A stretch of 64,000 bases of DNA. Origin: Caballeronia fortuita (GTDB lineage Bacteria; Pseudomonadota; Gammaproteobacteria; Burkholderiales; Burkholderiaceae). Of the stretch, positions 34,242 through 44,146 are shown in pieces; within the stretch, counting starts at the first letter, position 1; each line of letters begins with the position of its first letter. Both the position numbers and the translations under genes were made by a program. The stretch is from the NCBI RefSeq assembly GCF_001544835.2, contig NZ_FCNX02000003.1, positions 186,001-250,000 on the forward strand, given 5' to 3'. Below the pieces are notes generated by a model, which did no database searches, was not told the DNA's origin, and saw only the letters and a list, made by a program, of their open reading frames with translations.

Positions 34242-35080
34242 GCTTGTCTCCCTGCTTCAAGTGCTTCGAGCGCCAGTTGCCATTCATGGGCATCGACGCG
34301 GATGAAATGGTTTTTCTCGCGCTGTTCGAGAAAGGGCACGCCGCAGCCCATCTTCGTATCGCATACGATGATGCGCGGCTTCGCGTCCTTTAGATTGCGC
34401 GCGTTATCGAAGGCCGCTTTTACCACGTCGATATCGTTGCCGTTCACGCGCTGCACGTACCAGCCGAACGCCTCCAGCTTGTCGACGAGCGGCTCGAACG
34501 ACATGATCTGCGTCGAAGGACCGTCGGCTTGCTGATTGTTCACGTCGACCATCGCGATGAGATTGTCGAGCTTCCAGTGCGCCGCCGACATGAGACCTTC
34601 CCAGATCGAACCTTCGTCGAGTTCGCCATCGGAAAAGAGCGTATACACGAAGGACTTCGAGCCTTTGCGCTTGAGCCCGAGGCAACGGCCCACCGCGATC
34701 GTGAGACCTTGCCCGAGCGAGCCGCCCGACATCTCCATGCCGGGCGTGTAGCTCGCCATGCCGGACATCGGCAAACGACTGTCGTCGCTGCCATAGGTTT
34801 CGAGTTCGTTCTGCGGCAGGATCCCTGCTTCGAACAGCGCGGCATACAGTGCGATTGCATAGTGGCCGTTGGAGAGCAGGAAGCGGTCGCGGCCTTCCCA
34901 TGCGGGATCGTTGGCGCGGTAGTGCATCGCGCCGAAGTACGCGACGGCCAGGACGTCGGCGATGTCGAGTGCCTGGCCGATATAGCCCTGGCCCTGCACT
35001 TCGCCCATCAAAAGCGCATTGCGGCGGATACGGTAGGCGCGCTCGGCGAGCGTCACCTCCTCGATGACGGGAGTACTCAT
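34238..35080 (-). CDS. Transketolase, N-terminal (ThDP-binding) subunit
   Basis: 280 residues with the thiamine-diphosphate motif: GDS-type segment FSDGELDEGSIWEGLMSAAH through VDVNNQQADG. LSNGHYAIALYAALF and GGSLGQGLTIAVGRCLG are also present. AAGGAG precedes the ATG. It lies in a leftward cluster with an MFS permease and an SDR, suggesting conversion of an imported polyol, sugar or sugar acid to a ketose that the transketolase cleaves. Confidence 0.9.
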   Translation of the reverse strand: MSTPVIEEVTLAERAYRIRRNALLMGEVQGQGYIGQALDIADVLAVAYFGAMHYRANDPAWEGRDRFLLSNGHYAIALYAALFEAGILPQNELETYGSDDSRLPMSGMASYTPGMEMSGGSLGQGLTIAVGRCLGLKRKGSKSFVYTLFSDGELDEGSIWEGLMSAAHWKLDNLIAMVDVNNQQADGPSTQIMSFEPLVDKLEAFGWYVQRVNGNDIDVVKAAFDNARNLKDAKPRIIVCDTKMGCGVPFLEQREKNHFIRVDAHEWQLALEALEAGRQA

Positions 35081-35105
35081 GCGTTGTCTCCTTGAATGAA
35101 TGGAA

Positions 35106-36434
35106 TCAGCGATTGACCGTTTTGGCGGGCACGAAGAACACGAGCACCGAGCCGATTACGATGGCAATCGATATGAAGATCAGACCCGCGGTCGATTTGC
35201 CCGTGAGGTCATTGAGCCAGCCGACGATAGCCGGCGAGAAGAAGCCCGCGAGATTGGCGAAGCAGTTGACCGCGGCAATGCCTGCCGCCGCCGACATGCC
35301 GCCGAGCACCGCCGTAGGCAACGACCAGAATTGCGACGATGACGCGAGAATGCCCGCCGCCGCGATGCTCACGCAGACGATCGACGCGCCCACGCTGCCG
35401 AGCATCGGCAAGGTGGCGAAGCCTGCCGCTGACACGAGCATTGGAATCGCGAGATGCAGGCGGCGTTCGCGGCGCTTGTCTGCACTCGCGCCGATCAGCG
35501 GCAGCGCGACGATCGCGCAGAGATACGGAATCGCGGTGAGAATGCCGACCCACAGCGGGTCCGCTACGCCGGTGCGGCGCACGATGGTCGGCAGCCAGAA
35601 CGTAAGTCCGTATTGGCCCATCACCACACAGAAGTAGATCGCGGCCATCAGCCACAGACGACGATCGCCGATGAATGCGCGAATCGATACATGCTTCACG
35701 GTCTGCGCATTGTCCTTCTCGACATTGCGCTTGAGCAGGGCCTTTTCTTCATCGCTGAGCCACTTCGCGCCGGCGATGCCGTTGTCGAGATAAAACAGGA
35801 TCGCGACACCGAGAAAGATCGAAGGCAGCGCTTCGAGCATGAAGAGCCACTTCCATCCCGCGAGCCCGTGCACGCCCTGGAACGCATGCATGATGTAGCC
35901 CGAGAGCGGACCGCCGACGATGCCCGCAAGCGGGATCGCCATGAAGAAAAGCGAGAGCGCTTTGGCGCGCCGCGCCGCAGGGAACCAGTATGTGAGATAG
36001 AGAATCACGCCAGGCGCAAAGCCCGCTTCCGCGACACCGAGCAAAAACCGCAGTACATAGAATACCGTCGGCGACTTCACGAACACGAAGCTGGCGGAGA
36101 TCACGGCCCACGTCAGCATGATGCGGGCGAGCCAGTTGCGCGCGCCCACTTTATGCAGGATGACGTTGCTGGGAACTTCGAAGATGAAGTAGCCGAGAAA
36201 GAAGATGCCTGCGCCGACGCCGTAAATCGTTTCACTGAAACGCAGATCGTTGAGCATCTGCAATTTGGCGAAGCCGACGTTGACGCGATCCAGATACGCG
36301 CCGAGGTAGCACAGCATCAGAAACGGAATCAGGCGGCGTCCGACCTTCGCATAGGTCTTCGCTTCGAAGCTCGTGGCATCGTCGGACGATGTGAATTCGG
36401 CGCTTACCGCAGCCGCGGATAACTTTGATTTCAT
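35106..36434 (-). CDS. MFS transporter, ACS family
   Basis: 442 residues and 12 predicted helices, with LDRVNVGFAKLQM in helix 1 and FLLGVAEAGFAPGVILYLTYWFP, typical of the phthalate/tartrate permease branch. The start at 36434 has GGAG six bases upstream; the ATG at 36446 overlaps that site. It is the likely importer for the substrate of the neighbouring SDR and transketolase. Confidence 0.88.
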   Translation of the reverse strand: MKSKLSAAAVSAEFTSSDDATSFEAKTYAKVGRRLIPFLMLCYLGAYLDRVNVGFAKLQMLNDLRFSETIYGVGAGIFFLGYFIFEVPSNVILHKVGARNWLARIMLTWAVISASFVFVKSPTVFYVLRFLLGVAEAGFAPGVILYLTYWFPAARRAKALSLFFMAIPLAGIVGGPLSGYIMHAFQGVHGLAGWKWLFMLEALPSIFLGVAILFYLDNGIAGAKWLSDEEKALLKRNVEKDNAQTVKHVSIRAFIGDRRLWLMAAIYFCVVMGQYGLTFWLPTIVRRTGVADPLWVGILTAIPYLCAIVALPLIGASADKRRERRLHLAIPMLVSAAGFATLPMLGSVGASIVCVSIAAAGILASSSQFWSLPTAVLGGMSAAAGIAAVNCFANLAGFFSPAIVGWLNDLTGKSTAGLIFISIAIVIGSVLVFFVPAKTVNR

Positions 36435-36489
36435 GTGTGTCTCCATCCATGTTCGACGCCCTGGTTTCCAGGTGCGTCCGTGCGTGCGA

Positions 36490-37239
36490 TCAATGGATCA
36501 ACATACCGCCGTTGACATCGAGCGTGACACCGGTGAGATAAGAGGAAAGATCGCTCGCGAGATAAAGGCATGCATTGGCGATATCCGCGGCATCGCCGAG
36601 ACGCGCGAGCGGAATGCCCTTGATGATCTCCGCGCGCATCTCGGGCGTGAGCTTGTCGCCGGTTATGTCGGTTTGGATGAGGCCCGGGGTGATCGAATTC
36701 ACGCGGATGCCATCGCCGCCGAATTCGCGCGCCATCGCTTTCGCGAGACCGAGCACGCCGGCCTTCGCCGCGCTGTAATGCGGCCCGCCGAAGATGCCGC
36801 CGCCACGCTGCGCAGATACCGACGACATGCACACGATGCTCCCGCGCTTCTGCTTTTTCATGTGCGGAATCACGGCTTGCGACATGTACAACGTGCCGCG
36901 CAGATTCACGCCGATGACCGCGTCGAAGTTATCCGCGCCTATCTCCAGCGTCTTGATCGGCTGAGTGATGCCGGCGTTATTGATGAGCGCGTCGATGCGC
37001 CCATACTTTTCGATCGTCGCGCTGGCGGCGGCGATGCACGCGGCTTTATCGGTGACATCGCAGGCGAGGCCGAGATGGCCTCCGCCCAGATCGTTCGCGG
37101 CGCTTTGCGCGTCTGCCTCCTTCAAGTCCAGCACGACAATGCGTGCGCCTTGCGCCGCGAGTGCTTTCGCCGTTGCCTTGCCGATCCCGCGCGCCGATGC
37201 CGCGCCCGTGACGATCACTACCTGGTTCTCGAGCAACAT
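36490..37239 (-). CDS. SDR-family dehydrogenase
   Basis: 249 residues with a classical short-chain dehydrogenase site: VIVTGAASARGIGKA for nucleotide binding, NNAG, MSSVSAQ and YSAAK for catalysis, and TPGLIQTD. Asp at the end of the second strand (VVLDLKEA) favours NAD(H). GGAG lies shortly upstream. It likely oxidises a hydroxyl group of the imported compound before the transketolase step. Confidence 0.88.
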   Translation of the reverse strand: MLLENQVVIVTGAASARGIGKATAKALAAQGARIVVLDLKEADAQSAANDLGGGHLGLACDVTDKAACIAAASATIEKYGRIDALINNAGITQPIKTLEIGADNFDAVIGVNLRGTLYMSQAVIPHMKKQKRGSIVCMSSVSAQRGGGIFGGPHYSAAKAGVLGLAKAMAREFGGDGIRVNSITPGLIQTDITGDKLTPEMRAEIIKGIPLARLGDAADIANACLYLASDLSSYLTGVTLDVNGGMLIH

Positions 37240-37332
37240 CTTTGTCTCCGTCGATTGTCTGGTGTAGGCGCAGTTTCTTCGCCTTCGACCTGACGATCAA
37301 CGGAGTTTCACTCAACTATTGCTGAGAAATTT

Positions 37333-38226
37333 TCAGGTATTGCCGTGTCGATCAATCTGCTGATCCATCCACGCGAGAAACTTCGCGACGCGCGGCAAAC
37401 CAGCGTTCTGGCTCGGGTAAACCAGATGATGCGCGCTCACTTCGATCGCGTGTTCCTTGCCGAAGACAGGCACGAGCGAGCCACGCTCGAGATGTCCCGA
37501 CGCGAGCATCGTGCTTTCGAGCGCGATGCCGTGACCGAGCGCCGCCGCTTCGAGCGACATATACGAGCGGTCGAACGAGAAGTCGAACGCCTTGCGCTTC
37601 ACCGCGACGCCGAACTTGCCGAACCATTGCTGCCATTGAACGAGCGGCGACTCGGAGAGAATCAGGCGCCGTTCGAGCAGATCGTCGGGTGAGGCGACGG
37701 GAAAGCGTTCGAGATAGGCACGCGATGCGAGCGGCGCGATGGTCTCGTGCCGCAGCGTCTTCACTTCGACATCGCTCCAGTGAGCATAGCCATGACGCAC
37801 CGCGATGTCGTAATAGCCCGATGTGAACGACACGTCTTCATACGAACACGCGAGGTTCATTTGGATATCGCCATTGGCCTCCTGAAACGCGGCGAGTCGC
37901 GGCAATAACCACATCAGCCCGAAGCTCGGGCTCGAATGAATGCGCAGTATCTCGACGGATGTCTCGCTCGATGCACGTTCCGTCGCGCGGTTCAGTTCGG
38001 CGAGCGCACCGGTGACATCGGAAAGATACTGCGCGCCGGTAGGCGTGAGCACGAGACCGCGTCCCAGCCGCGTGAATAGCGGCCGCCCGACGATGCCCTC
38101 CAGATTCGCCAGTTGATGACTGACGGCCGAAGGCGTGAGGCCGAGTTCGTCGGCGGCGCGGTTAACGCTCTTCGTGCGTGCGACACTCTCGAACGCGATG
38201 ATGGATTTAAGCGGAGGAAGGCGCAT
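37333..38226 (-). CDS. LysR-family regulator, GcvA-like
   Basis: 297 residues. The start MRLPPLKSIIAFESVARTKS and the helix-turn-helix SVNRAADELGLTPSAVSHQL match the GcvA-like branch. The effector domain follows from about residue 90. It is immediately upstream of, and co-directional with, the SDR/MFS/transketolase cluster (93-bp gap), which it probably controls. The peroxidase-related gene stops 6 bp before its start. Confidence 0.87.
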   Translation of the reverse strand: MRLPPLKSIIAFESVARTKSVNRAADELGLTPSAVSHQLANLEGIVGRPLFTRLGRGLVLTPTGAQYLSDVTGALAELNRATERASSETSVEILRIHSSPSFGLMWLLPRLAAFQEANGDIQMNLACSYEDVSFTSGYYDIAVRHGYAHWSDVEVKTLRHETIAPLASRAYLERFPVASPDDLLERRLILSESPLVQWQQWFGKFGVAVKRKAFDFSFDRSYMSLEAAALGHGIALESTMLASGHLERGSLVPVFGKEHAIEVSAHHLVYPSQNAGLPRVAKFLAWMDQQIDRHGNT

Positions 38227-38232
38227 GGATGC

Positions 38233-38820
38233 TTACTTCGACGCCTTCGGAACGCGTCCCATCAGAAAGAATTCGTCGTTGGGCCGCATCGATATGACAT
38301 TCGCCATGCGATTCGATAGCCCGAAGAAGGCCGTGATCGCCGCGATATCCCAGATGTCTTCATCGCTGAAGTGATGCGCGTGCAATGCGGCGAAATCGGT
38401 GTCGTCCACGGTGCCCGAAGCGCTACACACCTTCAACGCAAAATCGAGCATGGCTTTCTGACGCGGCGTGATATCCGCCTTGCGATGATTCACCGCGACC
38501 TGATCCGCGACGAGCACGTTCTTCTCGTAGATGCGCAAGATCGCACCGTGCGCGACGACGCAATAAAGGCAATCGTTGATGGCGCTCGTCGCGACGACGA
38601 TCATCTCACGCTCGCCTTTGGAGAGGCCGCCTTCCTTGAGCATCAATGCATCGTGATAAGCGAAGAACGCGCGGAATTCGTCGGGCCTATGCGCAAGCGT
38701 GAGAAACACGTTCGGCACGAAGCCCGCTTTCTCCTGCACTTCGAGGATGCGCGCGCGGATATCGTCGGGCCAGTCTTGCGGATCGGGAACGGGATATCGG
38801 CTGATGGGCTTTTGCGTCAT
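38233..38820 (-). CDS. Peroxidase-related (AhpD/CMD-like) protein
   Basis: 195 residues with the AhpD-like redox motif NDCLYCVVAHG (CxxC followed by His). RPDEFRAFFAYHDALM matches the uncharacterised peroxidase-related enzyme subgroup. Probably a thiol-dependent hydroperoxide reductase. GAGG lies before the ATG. The 6-bp spacing to the LysR gene suggests co-transcription. Confidence 0.82.
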   Translation of the reverse strand: MTQKPISRYPVPDPQDWPDDIRARILEVQEKAGFVPNVFLTLAHRPDEFRAFFAYHDALMLKEGGLSKGEREMIVVATSAINDCLYCVVAHGAILRIYEKNVLVADQVAVNHRKADITPRQKAMLDFALKVCSASGTVDDTDFAALHAHHFSDEDIWDIAAITAFFGLSNRMANVISMRPNDEFFLMGRVPKASK

Positions 38821-38865
38821 GACGTCCTCGAGGGCTTTGATGGAACGTCCATTGTAGAGCGGGGA

Positions 38866-41478
38866 CTATGAGCGCGTGATGGTCAACGACGACAATAACT
38901 TCAAAAGGCTTTCCACGTTCACCGGCTTCACGAAGTGATAGTCGAAGCCGGCCGATTGCGCACGCAACCGGTCTTCCGCTTGTCCATAACCCGTGATCGC
39001 GATGAGCAAAGGCGTTCTGTCTCCCTTACGGCGCAGACGGCGTGCGAGTTCATAGCCGTCGATATCGGGCAGGCCGATATCGAGCAGCGCGACATCGGGT
39101 TGCAGAAGCGGTGCGCTTTCGAGCGCTTCCGCGGATGAATACGCGACGCGCGCGACATGATCCTCCGACTCGCATAACATGGCGAGCGAATCGGCGGCAT
39201 CGCGGTTATCGTCGACGACGAGAATGCGCAGGGATTTGCGCGCCTCGCGCGGGCTTTGCTCCGATAACGCGAGCGCAGAATGCCGTTCGTGATGATGCAG
39301 GCGCGGCAGCCGAACGGTTACGGTCGTGCCCAGGCCTGGACCGGGGCTTTTCACGGTGATCGTTCCCTTGTGCATCTCCACGAGCTTTTTGACGAGCGAA
39401 AGCCCGATGCCGAGTCCGCCATTCGAACGGTCCAGCGTGCGCTCGCCTTGCGCAAAGAGTTCGAATACTTTCGGCAAGAGATCGGCTGAGATGCCCGTTC
39501 CCGTATCGGCGATGATAATCGACACCGACTCGTCGTCGGCTTGCACGCTCACCGTGATGCGGCCTTGCTCGGGCGTGTACTTGCTCGCATTGTTCAGCAC
39601 GTTGACGAGTATCTGCGAGAGGCGCGTGGGATCGCCGCAGACCCATGTGGTCGCATCGGAGACATCGACCTGAATGTTCTGCGAGCGCGACTCGACCATG
39701 CCCGCGATGGCCTCGACCGCGTGATAAACCGCCGTGCCGACGAGTATCGGTTCGAGCTGCAATGCAATGCGCCCTTGCGTGATGCGCGACACTTCGAGCA
39801 GATCGTCGACAATACGCGTCATGTGCTCGACCTGTCTGCGCATCAAATCGATCAGATCGCGCATATGTGCGTCGCCGTCCTCGTCCTTTTGCAGGAGCGC
39901 GATGGCCGTGCGCAACGGCGCGAGCGGATTGCGCAACTCATGCGCGAGCATCGCGAGAAACTCGTCCTTGCGGCGTCCCGCTTCACGCAGCATCAGCTCC
40001 ATGTGCTTGCGCTCGGTAATGTCGATCACGCTGCCGATGATGCGCAACGGCTCGCCGTCCTTGCTGCGCTGAAGCAGGGCGCTGCCTTGCATCCATTGTT
40101 CGCCGTGCCGGTTGCGCACGCGAAATTCGAAGTGTCCGTCGGGGTCTTCGCCTGCCGCGATGCTGCGCACATAACGGTCGAGCGTGGGGCTGTCATCGGG
40201 ATGCACGCGTGCAAGCGCCGCTTCATAGCCGAGCGTTTCGGTGATCTGCCGCTCGCCGCCCGTTTCGAGCGATAGCGTCCACGTCGCGAGTTCGATCGAT
40301 GCGATATGAATGTTCGCGGCCTGCATCGCGACCGTCAGGCGCAGGCTGCGTGCTTCGATCGCGGCTTGCGCTTCGTAGCGCGGCGTGACGTCGGTCGTCG
40401 TGCCGAACCATTCCTGCAGATTGCCCTTGTCGTCATAGAGCGGCGCGGCATGGGCCTGTACCATCCGATACACGCCGTCGCGCCGATACATGCGAAACGT
40501 GAGCGTGCGCGCGATGCCTTCGCGCAAGGCTTCGAGCCATGCCTGATGCGTGCGTTCGCGATCGTCGGGATGAATGTAGTCGAGCCATCCCCAGCCGGAC
40601 AGCACATCCGGCGACGTGCCCGTGAATTCCTCCCACTCACCGCCCGAAGGACGAATTTCGCCGTTGGCATCGGCGGACCAGACGAGCGCGCCCGTGGTCT
40701 CGACGAGCGCACGATAGCGCCGCTCGGAGAGGCTCAGGCGATCTTCATCGGCACGTTGCGCGCTGATATCGAAGCTCACGCCATAGACGCGCGCGAGCAC
40801 GCCATGTCGATCGAACTCGGGATGACCGCGCATGCGCAGCCAGCGCCGATGTCCTTGATCGCCTTCCAGCACGAAGTCGAATTCGAAAGGACCGCCATTG
40901 CGCAATGCTTCCGTCAGCTTGCGCTGGAACGGTTCACGATGCTCGGGCGCGACGCGGTCCCACACTTCCGAGAGCAGCACCGCTTCGGTGCCGGGCGGAA
41001 AGGAATAGAGTGCGGCGAGTTGCGCGGTCATGCGCACGACGCGCGTCTTCATATCCCATTCCCACGCGCCCATGCGCGCGCCGGCGAACGCAGCCTGCAA
41101 GCGCCGTTCGCTCGCTTCGTACATCTCCCATGCGTGACGGCACTCGTGAATGTCGATAGCGACGCCGACAGTATCGCCGATCTGTCCTTCCTCGTCCCGC
41201 CGCGCCTGAAGATGCAGCGTATGCCAGCGGAACGTTCCGTCGTTGCGCAAGAGGCGCACGTCGGCATTGCGAAGCAGCGTGCCGTTACGCATCTGACGCA
41301 GCGCATCGAGAACGGGCGCAATGTCATCGGCATGGACAAAAGCATTCCAATGCCGTCCGACAAGCTCGGGAAAGGGAATGCCGAGATAGCGGCAGGCCCA
41401 CGGATTTGCGTACTGGATTACCCCGTCTCGCGCCGCGCGCCACACGAACGACGGCAGAAAATGAGCAGGATCGTGCAT
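38866..41478 (-). CDS. Soluble hybrid histidine kinase with four PAS domains and receiver
   Basis: 870 residues without transmembrane segments. Four PAS domains span about 1-115, 120-245, 250-370 and 375-490. Their C-terminal caps (VGVAIDIHE, YGVSFDISAQR, GTTTDVTPRY, GSVIDITERK) are visible. The HisKA domain has the phospho-accepting His in LAHELRNPL (about residue 513). An HATPase domain follows (N box NVLNNASKYT, G1 DTGTGIS, G2 GLGIGLSLVKKLV). A C-terminal receiver contains LLDIGLPDIDG. It senses a cytoplasmic signal; no dedicated output regulator gene is adjacent. Confidence 0.92.
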   Translation of the reverse strand: MHDPAHFLPSFVWRAARDGVIQYANPWACRYLGIPFPELVGRHWNAFVHADDIAPVLDALRQMRNGTLLRNADVRLLRNDGTFRWHTLHLQARRDEEGQIGDTVGVAIDIHECRHAWEMYEASERRLQAAFAGARMGAWEWDMKTRVVRMTAQLAALYSFPPGTEAVLLSEVWDRVAPEHREPFQRKLTEALRNGGPFEFDFVLEGDQGHRRWLRMRGHPEFDRHGVLARVYGVSFDISAQRADEDRLSLSERRYRALVETTGALVWSADANGEIRPSGGEWEEFTGTSPDVLSGWGWLDYIHPDDRERTHQAWLEALREGIARTLTFRMYRRDGVYRMVQAHAAPLYDDKGNLQEWFGTTTDVTPRYEAQAAIEARSLRLTVAMQAANIHIASIELATWTLSLETGGERQITETLGYEAALARVHPDDSPTLDRYVRSIAAGEDPDGHFEFRVRNRHGEQWMQGSALLQRSKDGEPLRIIGSVIDITERKHMELMLREAGRRKDEFLAMLAHELRNPLAPLRTAIALLQKDEDGDAHMRDLIDLMRRQVEHMTRIVDDLLEVSRITQGRIALQLEPILVGTAVYHAVEAIAGMVESRSQNIQVDVSDATTWVCGDPTRLSQILVNVLNNASKYTPEQGRITVSVQADDESVSIIIADTGTGISADLLPKVFELFAQGERTLDRSNGGLGIGLSLVKKLVEMHKGTITVKSPGPGLGTTVTVRLPRLHHHERHSALALSEQSPREARKSLRILVVDDNRDAADSLAMLCESEDHVARVAYSSAEALESAPLLQPDVALLDIGLPDIDGYELARRLRRKGDRTPLLIAITGYGQAEDRLRAQSAGFDYHFVKPVNVESLLKLLSSLTITRS

Positions 41479-41562
41479 GGGCGTTCTTGCTTCTCTAATC
41501 CGGCGAGAGGCGTCGCCGGGCGCTGCATCGAAGGCTGCGATAGCTTAGGGATACCATACAAC

Positions 41563-41591
41563 AAAAGCGATGCCCCACGACGCGGGGCATC
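41563..41591 (-). terminator. Rho-independent terminator of the small leftward gene
   Basis: Read leftward, GATGCCCC-GCGTCGT-GGGGCATC forms an 8-bp perfect stem followed by GC and then TTTT. It lies about 95 bp past the stop codon of the 63-residue gene. Confidence 0.75.
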
Positions 41592-41684
41592 TTCAGCTAT
41601 CGACGTTCCAGCAGCACGCTATGTAATTTGTACTTGTTGGGAAGCCTTTCATCTAATGAATGCGCAACACTGCCGTTTTCGTTC

Positions 41685-41876
41685 TTATCCCGCTTCGCCT
41701 ACATCCTTTGGATTGGGCAGAGTGCTTTCCTTGGTGTCATCGGTTTGCTTCGGCGGCTCGGGCTCGTTTTTCATCGACTGCTTCTGTTCTTCGGAAAGAC
41801 GCCGGTCCGCGACGTTCGGATCATCGGGCGTCTGTCTGGGCGGCGTGGGTCGATCGGCGTTCTCATTTCCGTTCAT
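41685..41876 (-). CDS. Small disordered hydrophilic protein, unknown
   Basis: 63 residues, very rich in Pro, Glu, Asp, Lys and Asn, and predicted to be disordered. AAGGAG lies six bases before the ATG, and a clear terminator follows, so the gene is likely real. I recognise no domain. Confidence 0.65.
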   Translation of the reverse strand: MNGNENADRPTPPRQTPDDPNVADRRLSEEQKQSMKNEPEPPKQTDDTKESTLPNPKDVGEAG

Positions 41877-42022
41877 GTCGGCTCCTTTTCATTAGGGCGT
41901 AAGTTGATCGCGTCATTGGAACGCATGACACGTGCCCGGCTCGGCGGGCATAGCCGATGCTTTCCACTGCGCTCCACGGGTCAGCACAGGCCCGATCGAA
42001 CGATCGTCCTTTCACAGCGCTC

Positions 42023-43177
42023 ATGTTCAACACTACCCACACGCTCATCCGTTGCGCCGCGCTTGTCTGCATGACATCGACGTCGATGTACAGTGCGGCT
42101 GCGTCAATCGCTTCGGCACCTTACGGCGCGACGCAGCAAGGACAAGCCGTCATGCAGTACACGCTCTCGAACACGCGCGGCGTGACGATGAACTGCATCA
42201 CGTATGGCGGTATCGTGACGCGTCTCGACGTACCGGACCGGCGAGGCCGCCGCGCGGATATCGTGCTCGGCTTCGGCTCGCTCAACGACTACGAGAAGTA
42301 CAACGGCAAGATTCATTTCGGCGCTTTGATCGGCCGCTTCGCAAACCGCATCGCCGACGGCAAGTTCGATCTCGACGGCCACACCTACAAGCTGCCCGTC
42401 AACGAGCCGCCCAATACGTTGCACGGCGGCCCGCATGGTTTCGATGAAAAGGTCTGGACCGTCGTGAAGACGTTTCAGGGTACGCAGGGCGCGGGCGTGC
42501 AGCTTCGTTATGTGAGTCCCGATGGCGAGAACGGTTTTCCCGGCTCGCTTACTGTCGATGTGACCTACACGCTTACCGACGACAACGAAGTGCGTATCGA
42601 CTATCGCGCGAAGACCGACAAGCCGACTGTCGTGAACCTCACGAACCACAGCTATTTCAATCTGGCGGGCGAGGGCAGCGGCAATATCGAAGAGCAGCTC
42701 ATCATGATTGCGGCATCGAGCTATACGCCCACGCGCGCCGATTCGATTCCGACTGGTGAAATATCGAGTGTCGAAAACACGCCGCTGGATTTGCGCGCGC
42801 TGACGCCGATCGGCGCTCGGCTGCGTTCGCAGAATCAGCAGATGCGCTACGCGCATGGCTACGATCAGAACTGGAAGCTCAACAGGAACGGCGTGCGCAA
42901 TGGTGAACCTGGCTTTGCCGCGCGCGCCTACGATCCGTCGAGTGGCCGCGTGCTCGATGTCTATACGACGCAGCCGGGCATACAGTTCTATACGGGCAAC
43001 GGACTCGATGGCAGCGTGACCGGTACGTCGGGCACGTCTTATCGGCAAACGGATGGCTTCGCGCTCGAAACGCAGCACTTCCCGGACTCGCCGAACCGGC
43101 CAGCGTTCCCGTCTACCGAACTCAGGCCCGGCGACGAGTATCACGAAGTCACAGTGTGGAAGATCGGCGTTCGTTAG
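42023..43177 (+). CDS. Periplasmic aldose 1-epimerase (mutarotase, GalM-like)
   Basis: 384 residues with a signal peptide (residues 1-27, ending SAAAS). The galactose mutarotase fold shows FGALIGRFANRIADGKF, NTLHGGPHGFDEKVW (catalytic His), VNLTNHSYFNLAGEG (second His) and ALETQHFPDSPN (catalytic Glu). It interconverts alpha and beta anomers of aldoses. The start at 42023 begins the signal peptide; the longer frame from 41957 does not. Periplasmic trehalase is encoded 3.3 kb downstream. Confidence 0.9.
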   Translation: MFNTTHTLIRCAALVCMTSTSMYSAAASIASAPYGATQQGQAVMQYTLSNTRGVTMNCITYGGIVTRLDVPDRRGRRADIVLGFGSLNDYEKYNGKIHFGALIGRFANRIADGKFDLDGHTYKLPVNEPPNTLHGGPHGFDEKVWTVVKTFQGTQGAGVQLRYVSPDGENGFPGSLTVDVTYTLTDDNEVRIDYRAKTDKPTVVNLTNHSYFNLAGEGSGNIEEQLIMIAASSYTPTRADSIPTGEISSVENTPLDLRALTPIGARLRSQNQQMRYAHGYDQNWKLNRNGVRNGEPGFAARAYDPSSGRVLDVYTTQPGIQFYTGNGLDGSVTGTSGTSYRQTDGFALETQHFPDSPNRPAFPSTELRPGDEYHEVTVWKIGVR

Positions 43178-43264
43178 CCGCGAGCGTGGCCGCACGCGCG
43201 TAAGATACGAACACCTTCAACATCGATGGCTTTGCAGTCTGCCGGGAAACGAGGATCTGCCTTC

Positions 43265-44146
43265 ATGGACGACGCCACGCGCGAGTTCGATCGCCTGCGC
43301 CCTCGCTTGCAGGGCATCGCATATCGCATGCTCGGATCGGTTGCCGAAGCCGAGGACATCGTGCAGGACGTATGGCTGCGCTGGCATGCAGCGGCGCGCG
43401 ACGCTATCGAGAGTGCGGAGGCGTGGCTCGTCGCGGTGACGACGCGCCATTCGATCGACCGGTTGCGCGCCGCCAAATTGCAGCGCGAACATTACGCGGG
43501 CATCTGGCTGCCCGAGCCGCAGATCACCGAGCCGCCCGCGACGCCTGAGGAAGTCACCGAGCGCGCGGACGATGTGTCGGTCGCTTTTCTCATGTTGCTC
43601 GAGCGTCTGACGCCCGAAGCGCGCGCGGCGTTTCTGTTGCGTGAAGTCTTCGATGCCGATTACGCGGAGGTCGCGAGCATCATCGGCAAGACCGAGGCCG
43701 CATGCCGGCAACTCGTGAGCCGCGCCAAAGGACAGCTACGCGAAGAACGTCCGCGCCGTTCGGTGCCGCGCGAGATTCACAGGCGTCTGCTGCATGCTTT
43801 CGCGCGTGCGCTCGAACATGGCGATTTCGCGGCGATCCACGCGATGCTCGCGGAAGAGGCGACGCTCATCGGCGATGGCGGCGGACACGTGCAGAGCTTC
43901 CCGAAGCCGCTCATCGGCGCCAAGCGCATCGCACAGCTTTTCTATGCCGCGTTTCTGCGTTACGGAGCAGGCGTGCGTCTCGAACTCGTCATGCTCAACG
44001 AGCAATGGGCGCTGCTGCGCTTCATCGACGGAGCACTCGAATCCGCCCAGACGTACGACATCGAAGACGAACGCATCGTGCGTATTCAGGTGCAACGCAA
44101 CCCCGAGAAACTCGAACGTATCGCGGCCCGCTTCGGCGGCGCGTGA
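43265..44146 (+). CDS. ECF41-type RNA polymerase sigma factor (SigJ-like)
   Basis: 293 residues. Sigma region 2 (RMLGSVAEAEDIVQDVWLRW) and region 4 (LTPEARAAFLLREVFDADYAEVASIIGKTEAACRQLVSRA) are followed by a SnoaL-like C-terminal domain. The three ECF41 signatures are visible: WLPEP (residues 81-85), DGGG (204-207) and NPEKL (279-283). In this group the C-terminal domain replaces an anti-sigma factor and modulates activity. The adjacent carboxymuconolactone decarboxylase gene is the usual ECF41 partner. The start was chosen at MDDAT; an upstream ATG at 43226 adds 13 residues. Confidence 0.92.
   Translation: MDDATREFDRLRPRLQGIAYRMLGSVAEAEDIVQDVWLRWHAAARDAIESAEAWLVAVTTRHSIDRLRAAKLQREHYAGIWLPEPQITEPPATPEEVTERADDVSVAFLMLLERLTPEARAAFLLREVFDADYAEVASIIGKTEAACRQLVSRAKGQLREERPRRSVPREIHRRLLHAFARALEHGDFAAIHAMLAEEATLIGDGGGHVQSFPKPLIGAKRIAQLFYAAFLRYGAGVRLELVMLNEQWALLRFIDGALESAQTYDIEDERIVRIQVQRNPEKLERIAARFGGA

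Noticed and set aside
40306-41895. 529-residue open frame on the plus strand
   Set aside because: It is antisense to the four-PAS kinase, which has complete HisKA, HATPase and receiver motifs. The frame has no recognisable fold.
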